64,000 bases of DNA from Vibrio sp. LaRot3. GTDB lineage: Bacteria; Pseudomonadota; Gammaproteobacteria; Enterobacterales; Vibrionaceae. The position numbers and the translations under genes are program-made. The stretch is taken from assembly GCF_027587025.1 (NCBI RefSeq), contig NZ_JAPPTI010000006.1, positions 62,001 to 126,000 of the forward strand. Direction: 5' to 3'. Of this stretch, positions 18,863 to 28,288 are shown piece by piece; the first letter of the stretch is position 1, and every line of letters begins with the position of its first letter. The notes under the pieces are model-generated. The model searched no databases and was not told the DNA's origin. It saw only the letters and a program-made list of their open reading frames with translations.

Positions 18863-19913
18863 TTTGAATATCCAAATAGTTGTAGATTGCTTCTAGAACA
18901 GTACGTTCAGAAATACTAGTAATACAGTCACTAATCTTAGAGCCCGCACAACCATCTTTCCCACATGGTCGGCAATGATGGTAAGGAGAAGTTAAGACGG
19001 TAGATTTTGTCATCCAAGGCCCCCACTCCTTATCTCCGCTGGGGCCAAATAAACAGACAGACGGTGTTTGTGTAGCGGCTGCAATATGCATGGGAACAGA
19101 GTCTACTCCGAATAGAAGCTTAGCATTTGCAATGAGGCCTGTTAATTGACTCAATGTTAGTTGTCCTGAAGCGTCGATGATAGGCCATTTAATGTGTTGT
19201 TTTATCTTTTCAATCATTTGCATTTCTTTTTTGTCTGGAGCAGCAGATAAAACTATGTTGTAGCCATCTTTAGCAAGATGATTAATTGTCCTAGCTACTT
19301 TCTCTTCGTCCCAGCACTTAAATAGCCAGCGAGAGGTAGGGTGCACAAGTATATAGTCATCTTCTTTAGTTAATTGACCGTGGCTATATAATTCTTCCAA
19401 GAAAGAGGTATCAATGTTGTAGATCCCGAGTTTACGGTCTTCTTGATTCGGTTGAATACCTATACAGCGAAGTGAGTCTAAGTGCTTTTCTACTGTATGA
19501 CGCAATGGAACCACAGGGTATCTATGTTGGAAAAATTTTTTCCACAACTTATTTTTATCTCTTTTTCTATGTTGTGGAGTCACGCCTTGTGGTATATCAC
19601 AGAACCAATTGATCCACATACCACGATAACTTTCGGTTAGGTGCAAAGAGGTATCATAGCGGTTAAGCTTCAACTGCTTTAATAAATCCAGTTCGTACTT
19701 AAGGTGTGTTTTTATCCCTAATGCTTTCCATTTTTTATCAATGGTATAGATATTATCGATATAGGGGTTTTTATCGAGCATAGGTTTTGTATCTTGGTAA
19801 ACCAATGCATCTACAATACAGTCTGGAAAGGCTGCTTTAATGGACTTAAAGACCGGGCTGGTTAAAAGTACATCGCCATGATGTCGTAGCTTGATAACTA
19901 GTACTCTTTTCAT
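18828..19913 (-). CDS. Family 9 glycosyltransferase, heptosyltransferase III (WaaQ)-like
   Basis: About 361 residues from the ATG at 19911-19913; a TTG at 19925 would add four residues but overlaps the upstream gene further. The N-terminus KRVLVIKLRHHGDVLLTSPVF carries the GDVLL acceptor motif, and the donor side shows VHPTSRWLFKCW, PIIDASGQLTLSQL and FGVDSVPMHIAAATQTPSVCLFGPSG. This pattern is that of the WaaQ group, which adds a side heptose to heptose II. A cluster of cysteines near the C-terminus (HCRPCGKDGC) is also family-typical. Confidence 0.87.
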   Translation of the reverse strand: MKRVLVIKLRHHGDVLLTSPVFKSIKAAFPDCIVDALVYQDTKPMLDKNPYIDNIYTIDKKWKALGIKTHLKYELDLLKQLKLNRYDTSLHLTESYRGMWINWFCDIPQGVTPQHRKRDKNKLWKKFFQHRYPVVPLRHTVEKHLDSLRCIGIQPNQEDRKLGIYNIDTSFLEELYSHGQLTKEDDYILVHPTSRWLFKCWDEEKVARTINHLAKDGYNIVLSAAPDKKEMQMIEKIKQHIKWPIIDASGQLTLSQLTGLIANAKLLFGVDSVPMHIAAATQTPSVCLFGPSGDKEWGPWMTKSTVLTSPYHHCRPCGKDGCAGSKISDCITSISERTVLEAIYNYLDIQNVEVSDYPPAI

Positions 19914-19915
19914 CT

Positions 19916-21037
19916 TTACGAACAACTTATTTTGCTTATGAATTGGTGAATTGATTCACCGGTTGTTTGATAGTTTCTTTTCTGCTGGACTTTTTTCTGT
20001 CCCTTGTAGCCAACATTTGCTATTTGCTTGGCGCTTAAGTTTAAAATATCGTTGAGGCAGTTAGTGACCCCTTGCTTATTAAAAGGACAGAAAAAAGCTG
20101 AACTTTGGTCATAAACTTCTTGATGTTCCGGCAAGTCGTTGATCATAACCGCAAGACCTAAAGCTGAATACTCAAAAGTTTTGGTTGGAGAAGAGACATC
20201 ATAAAGCTTACCCCTAGGTATGATACTTACTCCTATGTCATAGTTTTGTATTCGTTGAAGTAGTTCTTTTCGAGGCAGCGCATCATGGAAAATAACTCTA
20301 GGGTCTGCGAATTTCTTAATTGCATCAACTGCTCTATTTTTGCTCTTGGAGTAAACATGCAGTTCAAAGTTATGAGTACTGTCTATGAGGCCCTGTATGA
20401 CATCATCCAGTCTTCTCAGAGGATCTATCGTTCCAATATAAACAAGCTTTACAGGTGTATGATCGTGGCTTTGGCTTCTGTCTACAGGTATAGAAAAGTC
20501 AAATCCCATAGGCACTGGCATCCAAGGTGTATTGCAGAGTTCTCTAAATGTTTTTTTAAATGTACTAGTGATAGGGAAATAGTAGTCACATCGATTTATC
20601 AATTTGTTTTCTCTACGCGACTTGTAAGCAAATTCAATAGTTTTACGTATTATGGACTTCTGTTCTTCATTAGCTTGGTGTAATCGACGATAGCTATGAG
20701 GGAAGGACTCCCAAAATCCAACTTTGAAGTTGAAAGAGTTGGTTGCATTTATAACTTGTTTTAGTGAGTCGAATAAATTTCTAACAACAAAATGATCGAT
20801 AGAACCAAGGTTTATGATTGCTCCTAAAGATTTGATGAGATCTCTTTTTCGGTTTCTATAAGGTATAAAAATATCTTTGTTTTCTTTTAGCAAAGGCCCG
20901 CCGATATCTTTCCCAAAATAGACCGTGTAAACGTCGTACCATTCTTTAAGGGATGATTTGTATATGCCATCAATGGCTGAGTGTTCTGAGTTAGGGGGAA
21001 GATCAGTCACAAGTATTAAGCGCGGCTTATTTTCCAT
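19916..21037 (-). CDS. GT-B glycosyltransferase (family 4 type)
   Basis: About 373 residues from the ATG at 21035-21037 (a TTG at 21046 is an alternative). The N-terminal half is poorly conserved; LILVTDLPPNSE marks the first strand. The C-terminal half has YIGTIDPLRRLDDVI, VSIIPRG and SPTKTFEYSALGLAV, the S-P-x-K-x-F-E-Y motif of GT4-like donor sites. It follows waaC in the core operon with an 11-base overlap. It is the first gene of the variable part of this operon. Sugar specificity is unknown. Confidence 0.78.
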   Translation of the reverse strand: MENKPRLILVTDLPPNSEHSAIDGIYKSSLKEWYDVYTVYFGKDIGGPLLKENKDIFIPYRNRKRDLIKSLGAIINLGSIDHFVVRNLFDSLKQVINATNSFNFKVGFWESFPHSYRRLHQANEEQKSIIRKTIEFAYKSRRENKLINRCDYYFPITSTFKKTFRELCNTPWMPVPMGFDFSIPVDRSQSHDHTPVKLVYIGTIDPLRRLDDVIQGLIDSTHNFELHVYSKSKNRAVDAIKKFADPRVIFHDALPRKELLQRIQNYDIGVSIIPRGKLYDVSSPTKTFEYSALGLAVMINDLPEHQEVYDQSSAFFCPFNKQGVTNCLNDILNLSAKQIANVGYKGQKKVQQKRNYQTTGESIHQFISKISCS

Positions 21038-21992
21038 TGTTCTCAATCTCTTTTAACTTTTGAATCACCAAATCAGGCGTATTGTCACCTATGTTTTTAG
21101 TTGGGCTAATTAAGTAGCTTTGTTGTTTACCATACCCACCAATTAGGCCAGGGTCAGTTGGGCCGTATAACGTAATGTTGGGTTTATCTAATGAGGCTGC
21201 AAGATGGCTTAGGCCTGTATCGACTGAGATAACCGCTTTTGCATTCGCTAGCTCAACCGCTACTTGCTCTAAGGTGAGCTTAGGCAATACAGTAACGTGG
21301 TCAAATCCTTTTGCAAGCCTTTCAGCACGCTCTCTTTCATGAGGAGCTCCCCAAGGCAGTCGAACCTCAATACCGAGTTCTTTTACCTTAGCAATCACTT
21401 CTCGCCAATGTGTTTCTGGCCAATGTTTGCTATCTCGAGTTGTCGCATGGAGAAACACCAAATAGCTTGCTCGCTTTTCGTCTGTTAAGAAGCGATGAGC
21501 AATAGCATAATCCCCTTTATCACTTGGAATTGGGTAGCCGATAGCTAAAGCAAATAGCTGGCGTATACGTTCCACTGCGTGTAATTGGGTCGATACGCTG
21601 TGTTTGTGTTGATAGAACAGGCTGGCTAATGGTTCTCGAACAGAACCTTTGTCATAGCCATGTACTGGTGATTGACAGTAGCGAGTGAGAAAAGCGCTTT
21701 TTATCAATCCTTGAGCATCAATAACTAGGTCGTAATTATGTTGAGTTACTGCTTGCTTGAATGTCTGCCACTCTTTTCGGGTTTGTTGGCTAAAAAGCTG
21801 TTTTCTCCAACGTCTAATTGCAACCGGAATCACTGTTCCCACGTTTGGGTGCCAGCTCGGTATTTGACTGAAACCTTCTTCAACCACCCAATCGAAGATG
21901 ATGTCAGGGTTGTTTTTGGCCGCATCAGTTAGTGCCGGTAGTGTGTGAATAACATCTCCCATAGAGGAGGTTTTAACGATTAGAACTCTCAC
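21027..21992 (-). CDS. waaC: Lipopolysaccharide heptosyltransferase I
   Basis: Transfers the first L-glycero-D-manno-heptose from ADP-heptose to Kdo2-lipid A. 321 residues; RVLIVKTSSMGDVIHTLPAL contains the GD acceptor motif with catalytic Asp, DAQGLIKSAFLTR is WaaC-typical, and VSVDTGLSHLAASLDKPNITLYGPTDP is the ADP-heptose site. The start is GTG at 21990-21992, overlapping the waaF stop (GTGA), which indicates translational coupling. The identity is supported by adjacent waaF and by hldD, which makes the donor. Confidence 0.96.
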   Translation of the reverse strand: MRVLIVKTSSMGDVIHTLPALTDAAKNNPDIIFDWVVEEGFSQIPSWHPNVGTVIPVAIRRWRKQLFSQQTRKEWQTFKQAVTQHNYDLVIDAQGLIKSAFLTRYCQSPVHGYDKGSVREPLASLFYQHKHSVSTQLHAVERIRQLFALAIGYPIPSDKGDYAIAHRFLTDEKRASYLVFLHATTRDSKHWPETHWREVIAKVKELGIEVRLPWGAPHERERAERLAKGFDHVTVLPKLTLEQVAVELANAKAVISVDTGLSHLAASLDKPNITLYGPTDPGLIGGYGKQQSYLISPTKNIGDNTPDLVIQKLKEIENNGK

Positions 21993-23029
21993 TCGTCATC
22001 CTCTTGGGCTAATAATTCATCCAAGGCCTGAGTGACCATGTCTGGTTGAATATCGATCAAGCTTTGATGGTAACCTTGTTCACCATCACCTTTACGGATT
22101 TTAAGATAGCCATCGATAAGTCGAATTACTTTCGCTTTATTGGATAGTGGAGGCGTAAAATCTGGCGATGAAGGTCCATAAACCGCCACCAAAGGAAGAT
22201 CAACAGCAGCAGCAACATGCATCAGGCCAGAATCATTTGTTACAGCTGCGTGACACCCAGCCATTAAATCTACAGCTTGTTCTAATGAAGTTTTGCCAGC
22301 TAGGTTGAAGCATCGCTCACTATTTTGTTGATTAAGTTGTTGGCGAATCTCTTCACCAACAGCATGATCCTTCTCAGAACCAAAGATAATGACCTGCCAA
22401 CCGCGAGCGATGATCTGTTTGCATAATTCTGCGTAATGATAATGTGGCCAACGTTTTGCAGGGCCAAACTCCGCTCCCGGACATATGGCGAGAGTCGGCT
22501 TAGAGGTATCAATATTGAATTTATGCTGAGCTGTAGCGGTATCTTCACTGTTTACGCTAAGTTTTGGGTAAAGTAGTGGCTTCGGCAGTTCATTCGCTGA
22601 GTTTGGTTTTTCATAAGCCAGTGCAACATATCGCTCTACCATGAGAGGGAAGGCTTGTTTGTCGAGTTTGCGATAATCGTTCAGTAGCCCATAACGCATC
22701 TCTCCTAGCCAGCCGGTGCGCTGCTTAATGCCAGCAAACCAAGGAATCAATGCGGATTTGAGCGAGCCAGGTAATATAATTGCTTGGTTATATTGACCTA
22801 CTAGGTGCTTACCCATTTGACGGCGTAAGCCTAATTGCAATGAGCCATGGCCGATAGGCATAGGGATCGTTTGATTAATCTCTGGCATTTTGGACAGAAT
22901 TGCTCTGCACCAATCTGGTGCCATAACATCAATTTTGCAGTTTGGGTGTAAGTGCTTAAGGGTGCGATACAAGCTCTGTGACATCACCATATCGCCAACC
23001 CAAGATGGCCCAATAATTAGAATGTTCAT
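21989..23029 (-). CDS. waaF: Lipopolysaccharide heptosyltransferase II
   Basis: Adds the second heptose of the inner core. 346 residues; MNILIIGPSWVGDMVMSQ is the canonical WaaF N-terminus with the GD motif. AICPGAEFGPAKRWPHYHYAEL and NLAGKTSLEQAVDLMAGC are WaaF-typical, and VTNDSGLMHVAAAVDLPLVAVYGPSSP is the donor-binding segment. It lies 9 bases after the lpxM-type gene and overlaps waaC by 4 bases. Confidence 0.97.
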   Translation of the reverse strand: MNILIIGPSWVGDMVMSQSLYRTLKHLHPNCKIDVMAPDWCRAILSKMPEINQTIPMPIGHGSLQLGLRRQMGKHLVGQYNQAIILPGSLKSALIPWFAGIKQRTGWLGEMRYGLLNDYRKLDKQAFPLMVERYVALAYEKPNSANELPKPLLYPKLSVNSEDTATAQHKFNIDTSKPTLAICPGAEFGPAKRWPHYHYAELCKQIIARGWQVIIFGSEKDHAVGEEIRQQLNQQNSERCFNLAGKTSLEQAVDLMAGCHAAVTNDSGLMHVAAAVDLPLVAVYGPSSPDFTPPLSNKAKVIRLIDGYLKIRKGDGEQGYHQSLIDIQPDMVTQALDELLAQEDDE

Positions 23030-23038
23030 CAGTTACCC

Positions 23039-24001
23039 TTAAAACTTATATTGATCGGAAACGTATGGCTCTTCTATGCCAGGTGGTTGAGTCTTGAGTA
23101 GTTTTAAGATCCACATGTATTGTTCTGGCTGGTTGCCGACGCAGTTCTCAATGTATGCATTGAGTGTGCGAGCATCTTTCGTTTCATCACCAGTCAGCGT
23201 TACTTCAGGTGCAATGTGAATCTCAAATTTTCCCGTTTCCATATTTATTACGGAAAATAATGGCACAACACGAGCTTTGCCAAGACGGACAAACTTGTTG
23301 AGCCCTGCCATTGTCGCTTTTTGTGTACCAAAGAAATCAACAAATACGCTGTTTTTTTCACCCAAATCTTCATCGGGTAGATAATAGCCTAAATAACCGT
23401 CACGAATGGCCTTGATGTATGGCTTAATACCTTGGCTGCGTTCGTATATCTTACCACCATACTGCACACGCTGTTTATGCATTAACCAATCAGACAGTGC
23501 ATTACTCTGAGTTTTCACAAAGCCCGTAACCGGTAGCCCTGTAGAAGCGAGATAGATCGCTGGAATATCAATACACCAAGTGTGCGGGACTAGCAGGATG
23601 GTATTTTGCGAAGTGTCTTGCAGGAGATGCTTATCACCGATTAACTCTACGTTGCGAGCTAGCCAGTTTTTGCTGCGAAGTGTTACGGATGGGAAGTTAA
23701 GCAAGTAACAGATTGCAACTGTAAATTGCTTTTTTAAAATCTCTTCTCGTTCTGCTACTGACTTTTTAGGGAAACAGAGTAGTAGGTTAATGCGAGCACG
23801 CTTAACGCTGCCGCCTTTCACTTTGACTATGAAGTGTGCAAGAAAATTAGCGATCGCTTTGTGAACTGCATGTGGCAGCAAAGATATAACGACTCCAACC
23901 AGCAGTCCTAGCCAAGTACCCCAATATTTAGGTGATAAAAACACCCATTGGAACTGAGGATTGTAGATTTGCGGGTCAAAGTCGTTGCGTTTTACCGTCA
24001 T
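23039..24001 (-). CDS. lpxM: Lipid A late acyltransferase, LpxM/LpxL family
   Basis: Membrane-associated lysophospholipid-acyltransferase-fold enzyme that adds a secondary acyl chain to Kdo2-lipid A. 320 residues, with an N-terminal hydrophobic helix (WLGLLVGVVISLLPHAVH), the catalytic HX4D motif in VPHTWCID, and YYLPDEDLGEKNSVFVDFFG typical of the LpxM branch. In Vibrio cholerae the corresponding enzyme transfers a hydroxylated acyl chain and is also called LpxN; chain preference here cannot be read from sequence. It lies between ugd and waaF with 9-base gaps. Confidence 0.9.
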   Translation of the reverse strand: MTVKRNDFDPQIYNPQFQWVFLSPKYWGTWLGLLVGVVISLLPHAVHKAIANFLAHFIVKVKGGSVKRARINLLLCFPKKSVAEREEILKKQFTVAICYLLNFPSVTLRSKNWLARNVELIGDKHLLQDTSQNTILLVPHTWCIDIPAIYLASTGLPVTGFVKTQSNALSDWLMHKQRVQYGGKIYERSQGIKPYIKAIRDGYLGYYLPDEDLGEKNSVFVDFFGTQKATMAGLNKFVRLGKARVVPLFSVINMETGKFEIHIAPEVTLTGDETKDARTLNAYIENCVGNQPEQYMWILKLLKTQPPGIEEPYVSDQYKF

Positions 24002-24010
24002 AAAGTTGTA

Positions 24011-25177
24011 TTAATCTGAACCAAATAGGTCGCGAGTATAAACTTTCTCAGCTACATCTTCTAATACTTCTGCCATGCGATTAGATACGATAACGTCAGA
24101 CATCGCCTTAAATTTCTCGATATCTTTGATCACTTCAGAATGGAAAAAGTGTTCTTGTTCAAGCACTGGCTCAAATACGACAACTTTGATGCCCTTGGCT
24201 TTCAGGCGTTTCATAATGCCTTGAATTGAAGACGCACGGAAATTGTCCGAGCCTGCTTTCATAATAAGGCGGTAAATACCTACTACTTTCGGCGAGCGCT
24301 TAAGGATGCTATCGGCAATGAAATCTTTACGAGTGCGGTTTGCGTCAACAATGGCACCAATAATGTTGTTTGGCACGCTATCGTAGTTAGCCAGAAGTTG
24401 TTTAGTATCTTTTGGTAAGCAATAACCGCCATAGCCAAACGATGGATTATTGTAGTGGTTACCAATACGAGGGTCTAGACCAACACCTTGGATGATTTGG
24501 CGACTATTGAGGCCATGAGCTTCAGCATATGAGTCCAGTTCATTAAAGTAAGCGACACGCATCGCTAGGTAGGTGTTAGAAAACAGTTTTACGGCTTCTG
24601 CCTCAGTTGAATTAGTGAACAGTACATCGATATCTTGTTTTTCAGCACCTTCAACGAGTAGGTTTGCGAATGCCTCTGCTCGTTCACTTTGCTCGCCGAT
24701 AATGATGCGAGATGGGTGTAGGTTATCATACAGAGCTTTGCCTTCACGTAAGAACTCGGGAGAAAAAATGATGTTCTCGCAATCTAGCTCTTGTTTTATG
24801 TTCTCGGTATAGCCAACAGGAACAGTTGACTTGATGATCATAACAGCAGAGGGGTTCAACTCTTTAACATCACGAATGACAGCTTCCACGGAGGAAGTAT
24901 TGAAGTAGTTCGTTTGAGGATCATAGTCAGTTGGGGTTGCAATCACAACGAAGTCCGCATCTTTATAGGCTTCGTGTTTATCAACTGTGGCTTTGAAGTT
25001 GAGTCCTTTGTTAGACAGAAAGTGTTCAATTTCTGCATCAACAATTGGAGATTGTTTGTTGTTTAACATCTCAACTTTTTCAGCAATGATATCAAGCGCA
25101 ATTACTTGATGATTCTGCGCCAACAACATGGCATTCGACAGACCAACATAGCCTGTACCTGCGACTGCAATCTTCAC
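24011..25177 (-). CDS. ugd: UDP-glucose 6-dehydrogenase
   Basis: Oxidises UDP-glucose to UDP-glucuronate with two NAD+. 388 residues, the short form of the family. Shows [18 protein letters not shown] at the N-terminus, [35 protein letters not shown] and the catalytic Cys in [17 protein letters not shown]. The start is GTG at 25175-25177 behind a good GAGG ribosome binding site. Product can feed glucuronate or, through the epimerase at 6.7 kb, galacturonate into core or O-antigen. It is the second gene of the hldD operon. Confidence 0.95.
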   Translation of the reverse strand: MKIAVAGTGYVGLSNAMLLAQNHQVIALDIIAEKVEMLNNKQSPIVDAEIEHFLSNKGLNFKATVDKHEAYKDADFVVIATPTDYDPQTNYFNTSSVEAVIRDVKELNPSAVMIIKSTVPVGYTENIKQELDCENIIFSPEFLREGKALYDNLHPSRIIIGEQSERAEAFANLLVEGAEKQDIDVLFTNSTEAEAVKLFSNTYLAMRVAYFNELDSYAEAHGLNSRQIIQGVGLDPRIGNHYNNPSFGYGGYCLPKDTKQLLANYDSVPNNIIGAIVDANRTRKDFIADSILKRSPKVVGIYRLIMKAGSDNFRASSIQGIMKRLKAKGIKVVVFEPVLEQEHFFHSEVIKDIEKFKAMSDVIVSNRMAEVLEDVAEKVYTRDLFGSD

Positions 25178-25237
25178 AGTAAGATCCTCAAACGATATTT
25201 ATTATAAGTTATTTTAGCTGTTATCTAACGGAGAGGC

Positions 25238-26179
25238 CTATCGGTTAATGATAGCCATGTACTCCGAAACACCTTGTGCTACGGTTTTGAATGTATGGTC
25301 GCAGCCAGAAGCACGAAGTTTAGTCAGGTCAGCTTGAGTAAACTCTTGGTATGCACCTTTTAAATGCTCAGGGAATGGGATTGTCTCCACTTCGCCTTTA
25401 CCATGATATTCAATTACTGCTTTAGCGACTTCTTCAAAGGACTCTGCATTACCTGTACCTAGGTTGAAAATGCCAGAAACACCATTTTCCATAAACCAAA
25501 GGTTTACTGCTGCTACATCACCCACATAGACAAAATCGCGCTTGAACGTTTCGCTACCCGCAAAAAGTTTTGGGTTCTCGCCCGCATTCATTTGATTGTT
25601 TAGATGGAAAGCAACAGATGCCATTGAGCCTTTATGTTGTTCCCGAGGACCGTATACGTTGAAATAACGGAAACCTGTTACTTGAGACAGCTTCTCGCCA
25701 TGTTGTTCAGCATCTTGCCATACGCGACGTACATAGTTGTCAAATTGCTGTTTTGAGTAACCATAAACGTTTAGTGCACCTTCATACTGTTTTGCTTCGA
25801 TGAAAGTGTCGGTTTCACCATAGGTCGCCGCGGATGATGCATATAGGAATGGAATTTCACGGTCTAAGCAGTAATGAAGTAGCTCTTTTGAATACTCATA
25901 GTTATTGAGCATCATGTACTTACCATCCCACTCCGTTGTCGCAGAGCATGCGCCTTCGTGGAATACAGCCTCGATTGGACCGAAGTCATCGCCAGCCATG
26001 ATTTGTGTTAGGAAGTCATCACGGTCCATGTAGTCCGCGATGTCTAGATCGACAAGGTTTTGAAATTTCTTGCCATTCTTAAGGTTATCGACGACTAAGA
26101 TGTCGCTAATGCCTTTTTCATTTAGCGCTTTGATAATGTTGCTGCCAATCATGCCAGCGCCACCGGTTACGATGATCAT
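25238..26179 (-). CDS. hldD: ADP-L-glycero-D-manno-heptose 6-epimerase
   Basis: Last enzyme of ADP-heptose synthesis, providing the donor for WaaC and WaaF. 313 residues; [20 protein letters not shown] with the MIGSN variant of the Rossmann motif is diagnostic of HldD. Catalytic residues lie in YASSAATYG and [28 protein letters not shown] is typical. First gene of the minus-strand core operon and divergent from the O-antigen operon. In Vibrio, this gene is the usual left border of the O-antigen/capsule locus. Confidence 0.98.
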   Translation of the reverse strand: MIIVTGGAGMIGSNIIKALNEKGISDILVVDNLKNGKKFQNLVDLDIADYMDRDDFLTQIMAGDDFGPIEAVFHEGACSATTEWDGKYMMLNNYEYSKELLHYCLDREIPFLYASSAATYGETDTFIEAKQYEGALNVYGYSKQQFDNYVRRVWQDAEQHGEKLSQVTGFRYFNVYGPREQHKGSMASVAFHLNNQMNAGENPKLFAGSETFKRDFVYVGDVAAVNLWFMENGVSGIFNLGTGNAESFEEVAKAVIEYHGKGEVETIPFPEHLKGAYQEFTQADLTKLRASGCDHTFKTVAQGVSEYMAIINR

Positions 26180-26272
26180 TTTTATCTATCTCGAGTGGTT
26201 TTTTTTTAGTATAACAAGTTGTAGAAGTGTAGAATAGCTAAGAAGTAAGTTCTTTAAATATATAGGTCTAGT
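26180..26272. promoter_or_regulatory. Divergent promoter region of core and O-antigen operons
   Basis: This AT-rich 93-bp gap is the only noncoding space between two long divergent operons, so it should hold both promoters. TATACT (complement of 26208-26213) could be a -10 for hldD and TAGAAT (26230-26235) a -10 for the plus-strand operon, but neither has a clear -35. I see no JUMPstart/ops sequence in it. Confidence 0.55.
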
Positions 26273-27037
26273 ATGAAACTAAGTAATAAAGATTATTGGG
26301 ACACGACATATGAGGTTAGAGAAGAGCTGGTACCTATATCTCTAGACGGAAACTACTCTTACTGTGATCGTCAGCACTTTAAAATATTGAGCCAAACGGA
26401 ATTAGATGGAAAGAAAATTTTAGAAGTTGGTGGTGGCGGTTCGAAATGGATTACGTTTTTGGCAGAAAAATACCCTAACTCTCAATTCTATGCGTTAGAT
26501 TATTCGACGGAAGGGTGTGATAAGCTAATTAAATATATAGATGATAACAACGTTAAAAATATAAAAGTAATTAACAAGGATATGTTTCATGCAGATGACT
26601 TGTATGGCCGCTTCGACGTGATATATAGCATAGGTGTCGTTGAACATTTCGATGATTTGGGAGCTGTATTAGAAGTTATATCGAAGTTTTTAAATAAAGA
26701 TGGCATTGCATTTAATTTTATACCCAATATGTCTGGGGTTTTAGGTTGGTTAACGAAGGTTTTTAATCGGCCTGTATATGATATACATAATCCGCATGAC
26801 TTGAAATCTTTTTTATCTGGACATGATGGTGTAAATATTGCTGAGGCTGGTTATTTGTGTAGTAATAATTTTTGCATACTATCTAGCTGCTTTATAAGTA
26901 AAAATGGTTTTTCAACGTTCTTGTACAAGCAACTTTCGAGGTTTTCAAGGTGCTTATGGTGGTTTGAGGATAATGTTTTTCCATTACCTAAGAGTAAACT
27001 GTTTTCCCCTTACATATACTCTGTCATAAGAAAATGA
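26273..27037 (+). CDS. Class I SAM-dependent methyltransferase
   Basis: 254-residue Rossmann-type methyltransferase. Motif I is KILEVGGGGSKWITFLA (residues about 43-59), followed by the acidic strand end YALDY and the post-I region; DVIYSIGVVEHFDD is motif IV with the VVEHF signature of Methyltransf_11/23 proteins. First gene of the O-antigen operon, it may methylate a sugar of the repeat or a lipid-linked intermediate; the substrate cannot be assigned. The stop overlaps the wzx start (ATGA). Confidence 0.83.
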   Translation: MKLSNKDYWDTTYEVREELVPISLDGNYSYCDRQHFKILSQTELDGKKILEVGGGGSKWITFLAEKYPNSQFYALDYSTEGCDKLIKYIDDNNVKNIKVINKDMFHADDLYGRFDVIYSIGVVEHFDDLGAVLEVISKFLNKDGIAFNFIPNMSGVLGWLTKVFNRPVYDIHNPHDLKSFLSGHDGVNIAEAGYLCSNNFCILSSCFISKNGFSTFLYKQLSRFSRCLWWFEDNVFPLPKSKLFSPYIYSVIRK

Positions 27038-28287
27038 GTTATATAAAAAGAAATCCATATTATTCATTTGTGATTATGGTTTTTATTTTAGGCGTGTCCA
27101 AAGTTTTGAGTGCGTTTAAAGATATCATTATTGCAAAGGAATTTGGTATATCGCCTGATGTTGATTTGTATTACTACATGTTTAATGTCGTTAATACACC
27201 TGTTTCTATATTCTTCACAATCATTACAATGACATTAATTCCCACTTTAGTTGGTGGGAATAAAAGTATTAGTGATGTTAATATTTTCAAATGGCAACTG
27301 ATTATATCGACATTGGTTCTTTCATTGCCTGTTTGTATTGTGACATATGTTTTTATTTCAAAATCAAATATTGTTTTGGTAAGTGACGAGTTCTATTTAT
27401 CAGTTTTAATGGTAGCAACAATCCCTTTTGGTATGCTGTTTAGCTTGTTTTCTGCATTTATAATGTCTAGAAATGGCTATAGAAATTCAGCTCTTGAATG
27501 GGTTCCTTCTGTAATGTTGGTGTTGTCGATTTTTTTGTTTAAAGATAAAACAACGATAGAAGTTTTGGTTTATGGGACACTAATTGGTTTTGCTTTTTAT
27601 ACTTTTGTTTTGATTCCTTTAGATGTTGGTAAGGTAAATTTAGTTGCGTTATCTAGGTATGATGAAAAGCTATGGAAGTTATTGTTAAATGGTATTGGTA
27701 TATTGGCATTTGCTCAAGCTTTAATGTCAATAACGATACTGTTTGATCAATATTTTGCATCGCTTGTTAGCCAGGGGAGTCTATCTGCACTTAACTATTC
27801 TAATAAAATTATTTCTTTAGTCTTGACATTAGGTGGCGTTGCTATAACTAGGACGTTATTGCCTATGTTTTCAAATTCAAATTCAAAACATAGGGATTTG
27901 ATGAAATGGCTTGGCTTAATGTTCTTTTCTGGGGTGGTTATATCCATGTTCTCAATTTATTGTTCAGAATGGATAGTGAGAATAGTATATTTCAGAGGGG
28001 GATTCACTTTGGATGATGTAATTTCTGTTCAAGAAATATTTGAAGTTTCCTCGATGCAATATCCGTTTTATTTTTGTGGTTTGGTTCTTACCTCCTATTT
28101 TTCCAGTGAAAAGAATTATTACCCTTTGCTTATTTCTGCTTTTCTAGCTTTACTTATTAAACTTGTATTTAATAATTATTATCTTGATGAGTATGGGGTG
28201 TTATCTATATCTTGGTCAACAGTTGTCATGTATACAGCTAACTTTGTTTTATTTTTCTTGTTTTTTTTATTTAGAATGAAGGTTTAG
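27034..28287 (+). CDS. wzx: Wzx-type flippase of the MurJ/MVF group
   Basis: Integral membrane protein of 417 residues with about twelve hydrophobic segments. The first segment reads SKVLSAFKDIIIAKEFGIS, close to the MurJ/MVF signature (S-x-x-x-G-x-x-R/K-D-x-x-I-A-x-x-F-G), so it is a MOP-superfamily exporter related to MurJ but shorter. Placed in an O-antigen operon it should flip undecaprenyl-diphosphate-linked repeats across the inner membrane. DNA is strongly AT-rich. A true MurJ would be essential and lie elsewhere; here the context favours Wzx. Confidence 0.82.
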   Translation: MSYIKRNPYYSFVIMVFILGVSKVLSAFKDIIIAKEFGISPDVDLYYYMFNVVNTPVSIFFTIITMTLIPTLVGGNKSISDVNIFKWQLIISTLVLSLPVCIVTYVFISKSNIVLVSDEFYLSVLMVATIPFGMLFSLFSAFIMSRNGYRNSALEWVPSVMLVLSIFLFKDKTTIEVLVYGTLIGFAFYTFVLIPLDVGKVNLVALSRYDEKLWKLLLNGIGILAFAQALMSITILFDQYFASLVSQGSLSALNYSNKIISLVLTLGGVAITRTLLPMFSNSNSKHRDLMKWLGLMFFSGVVISMFSIYCSEWIVRIVYFRGGFTLDDVISVQEIFEVSSMQYPFYFCGLVLTSYFSSEKNYYPLLISAFLALLIKLVFNNYYLDEYGVLSISWSTVVMYTANFVLFFLFFLFRMKV

Positions 28288-28288
28288 T

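Noticed and set aside
27034..28287. The MurJ-like protein as the essential lipid II flippase
   Set aside because: It is about 100 residues shorter than usual MurJ and lies in an AT-rich O-antigen operon, so Wzx is the better call.
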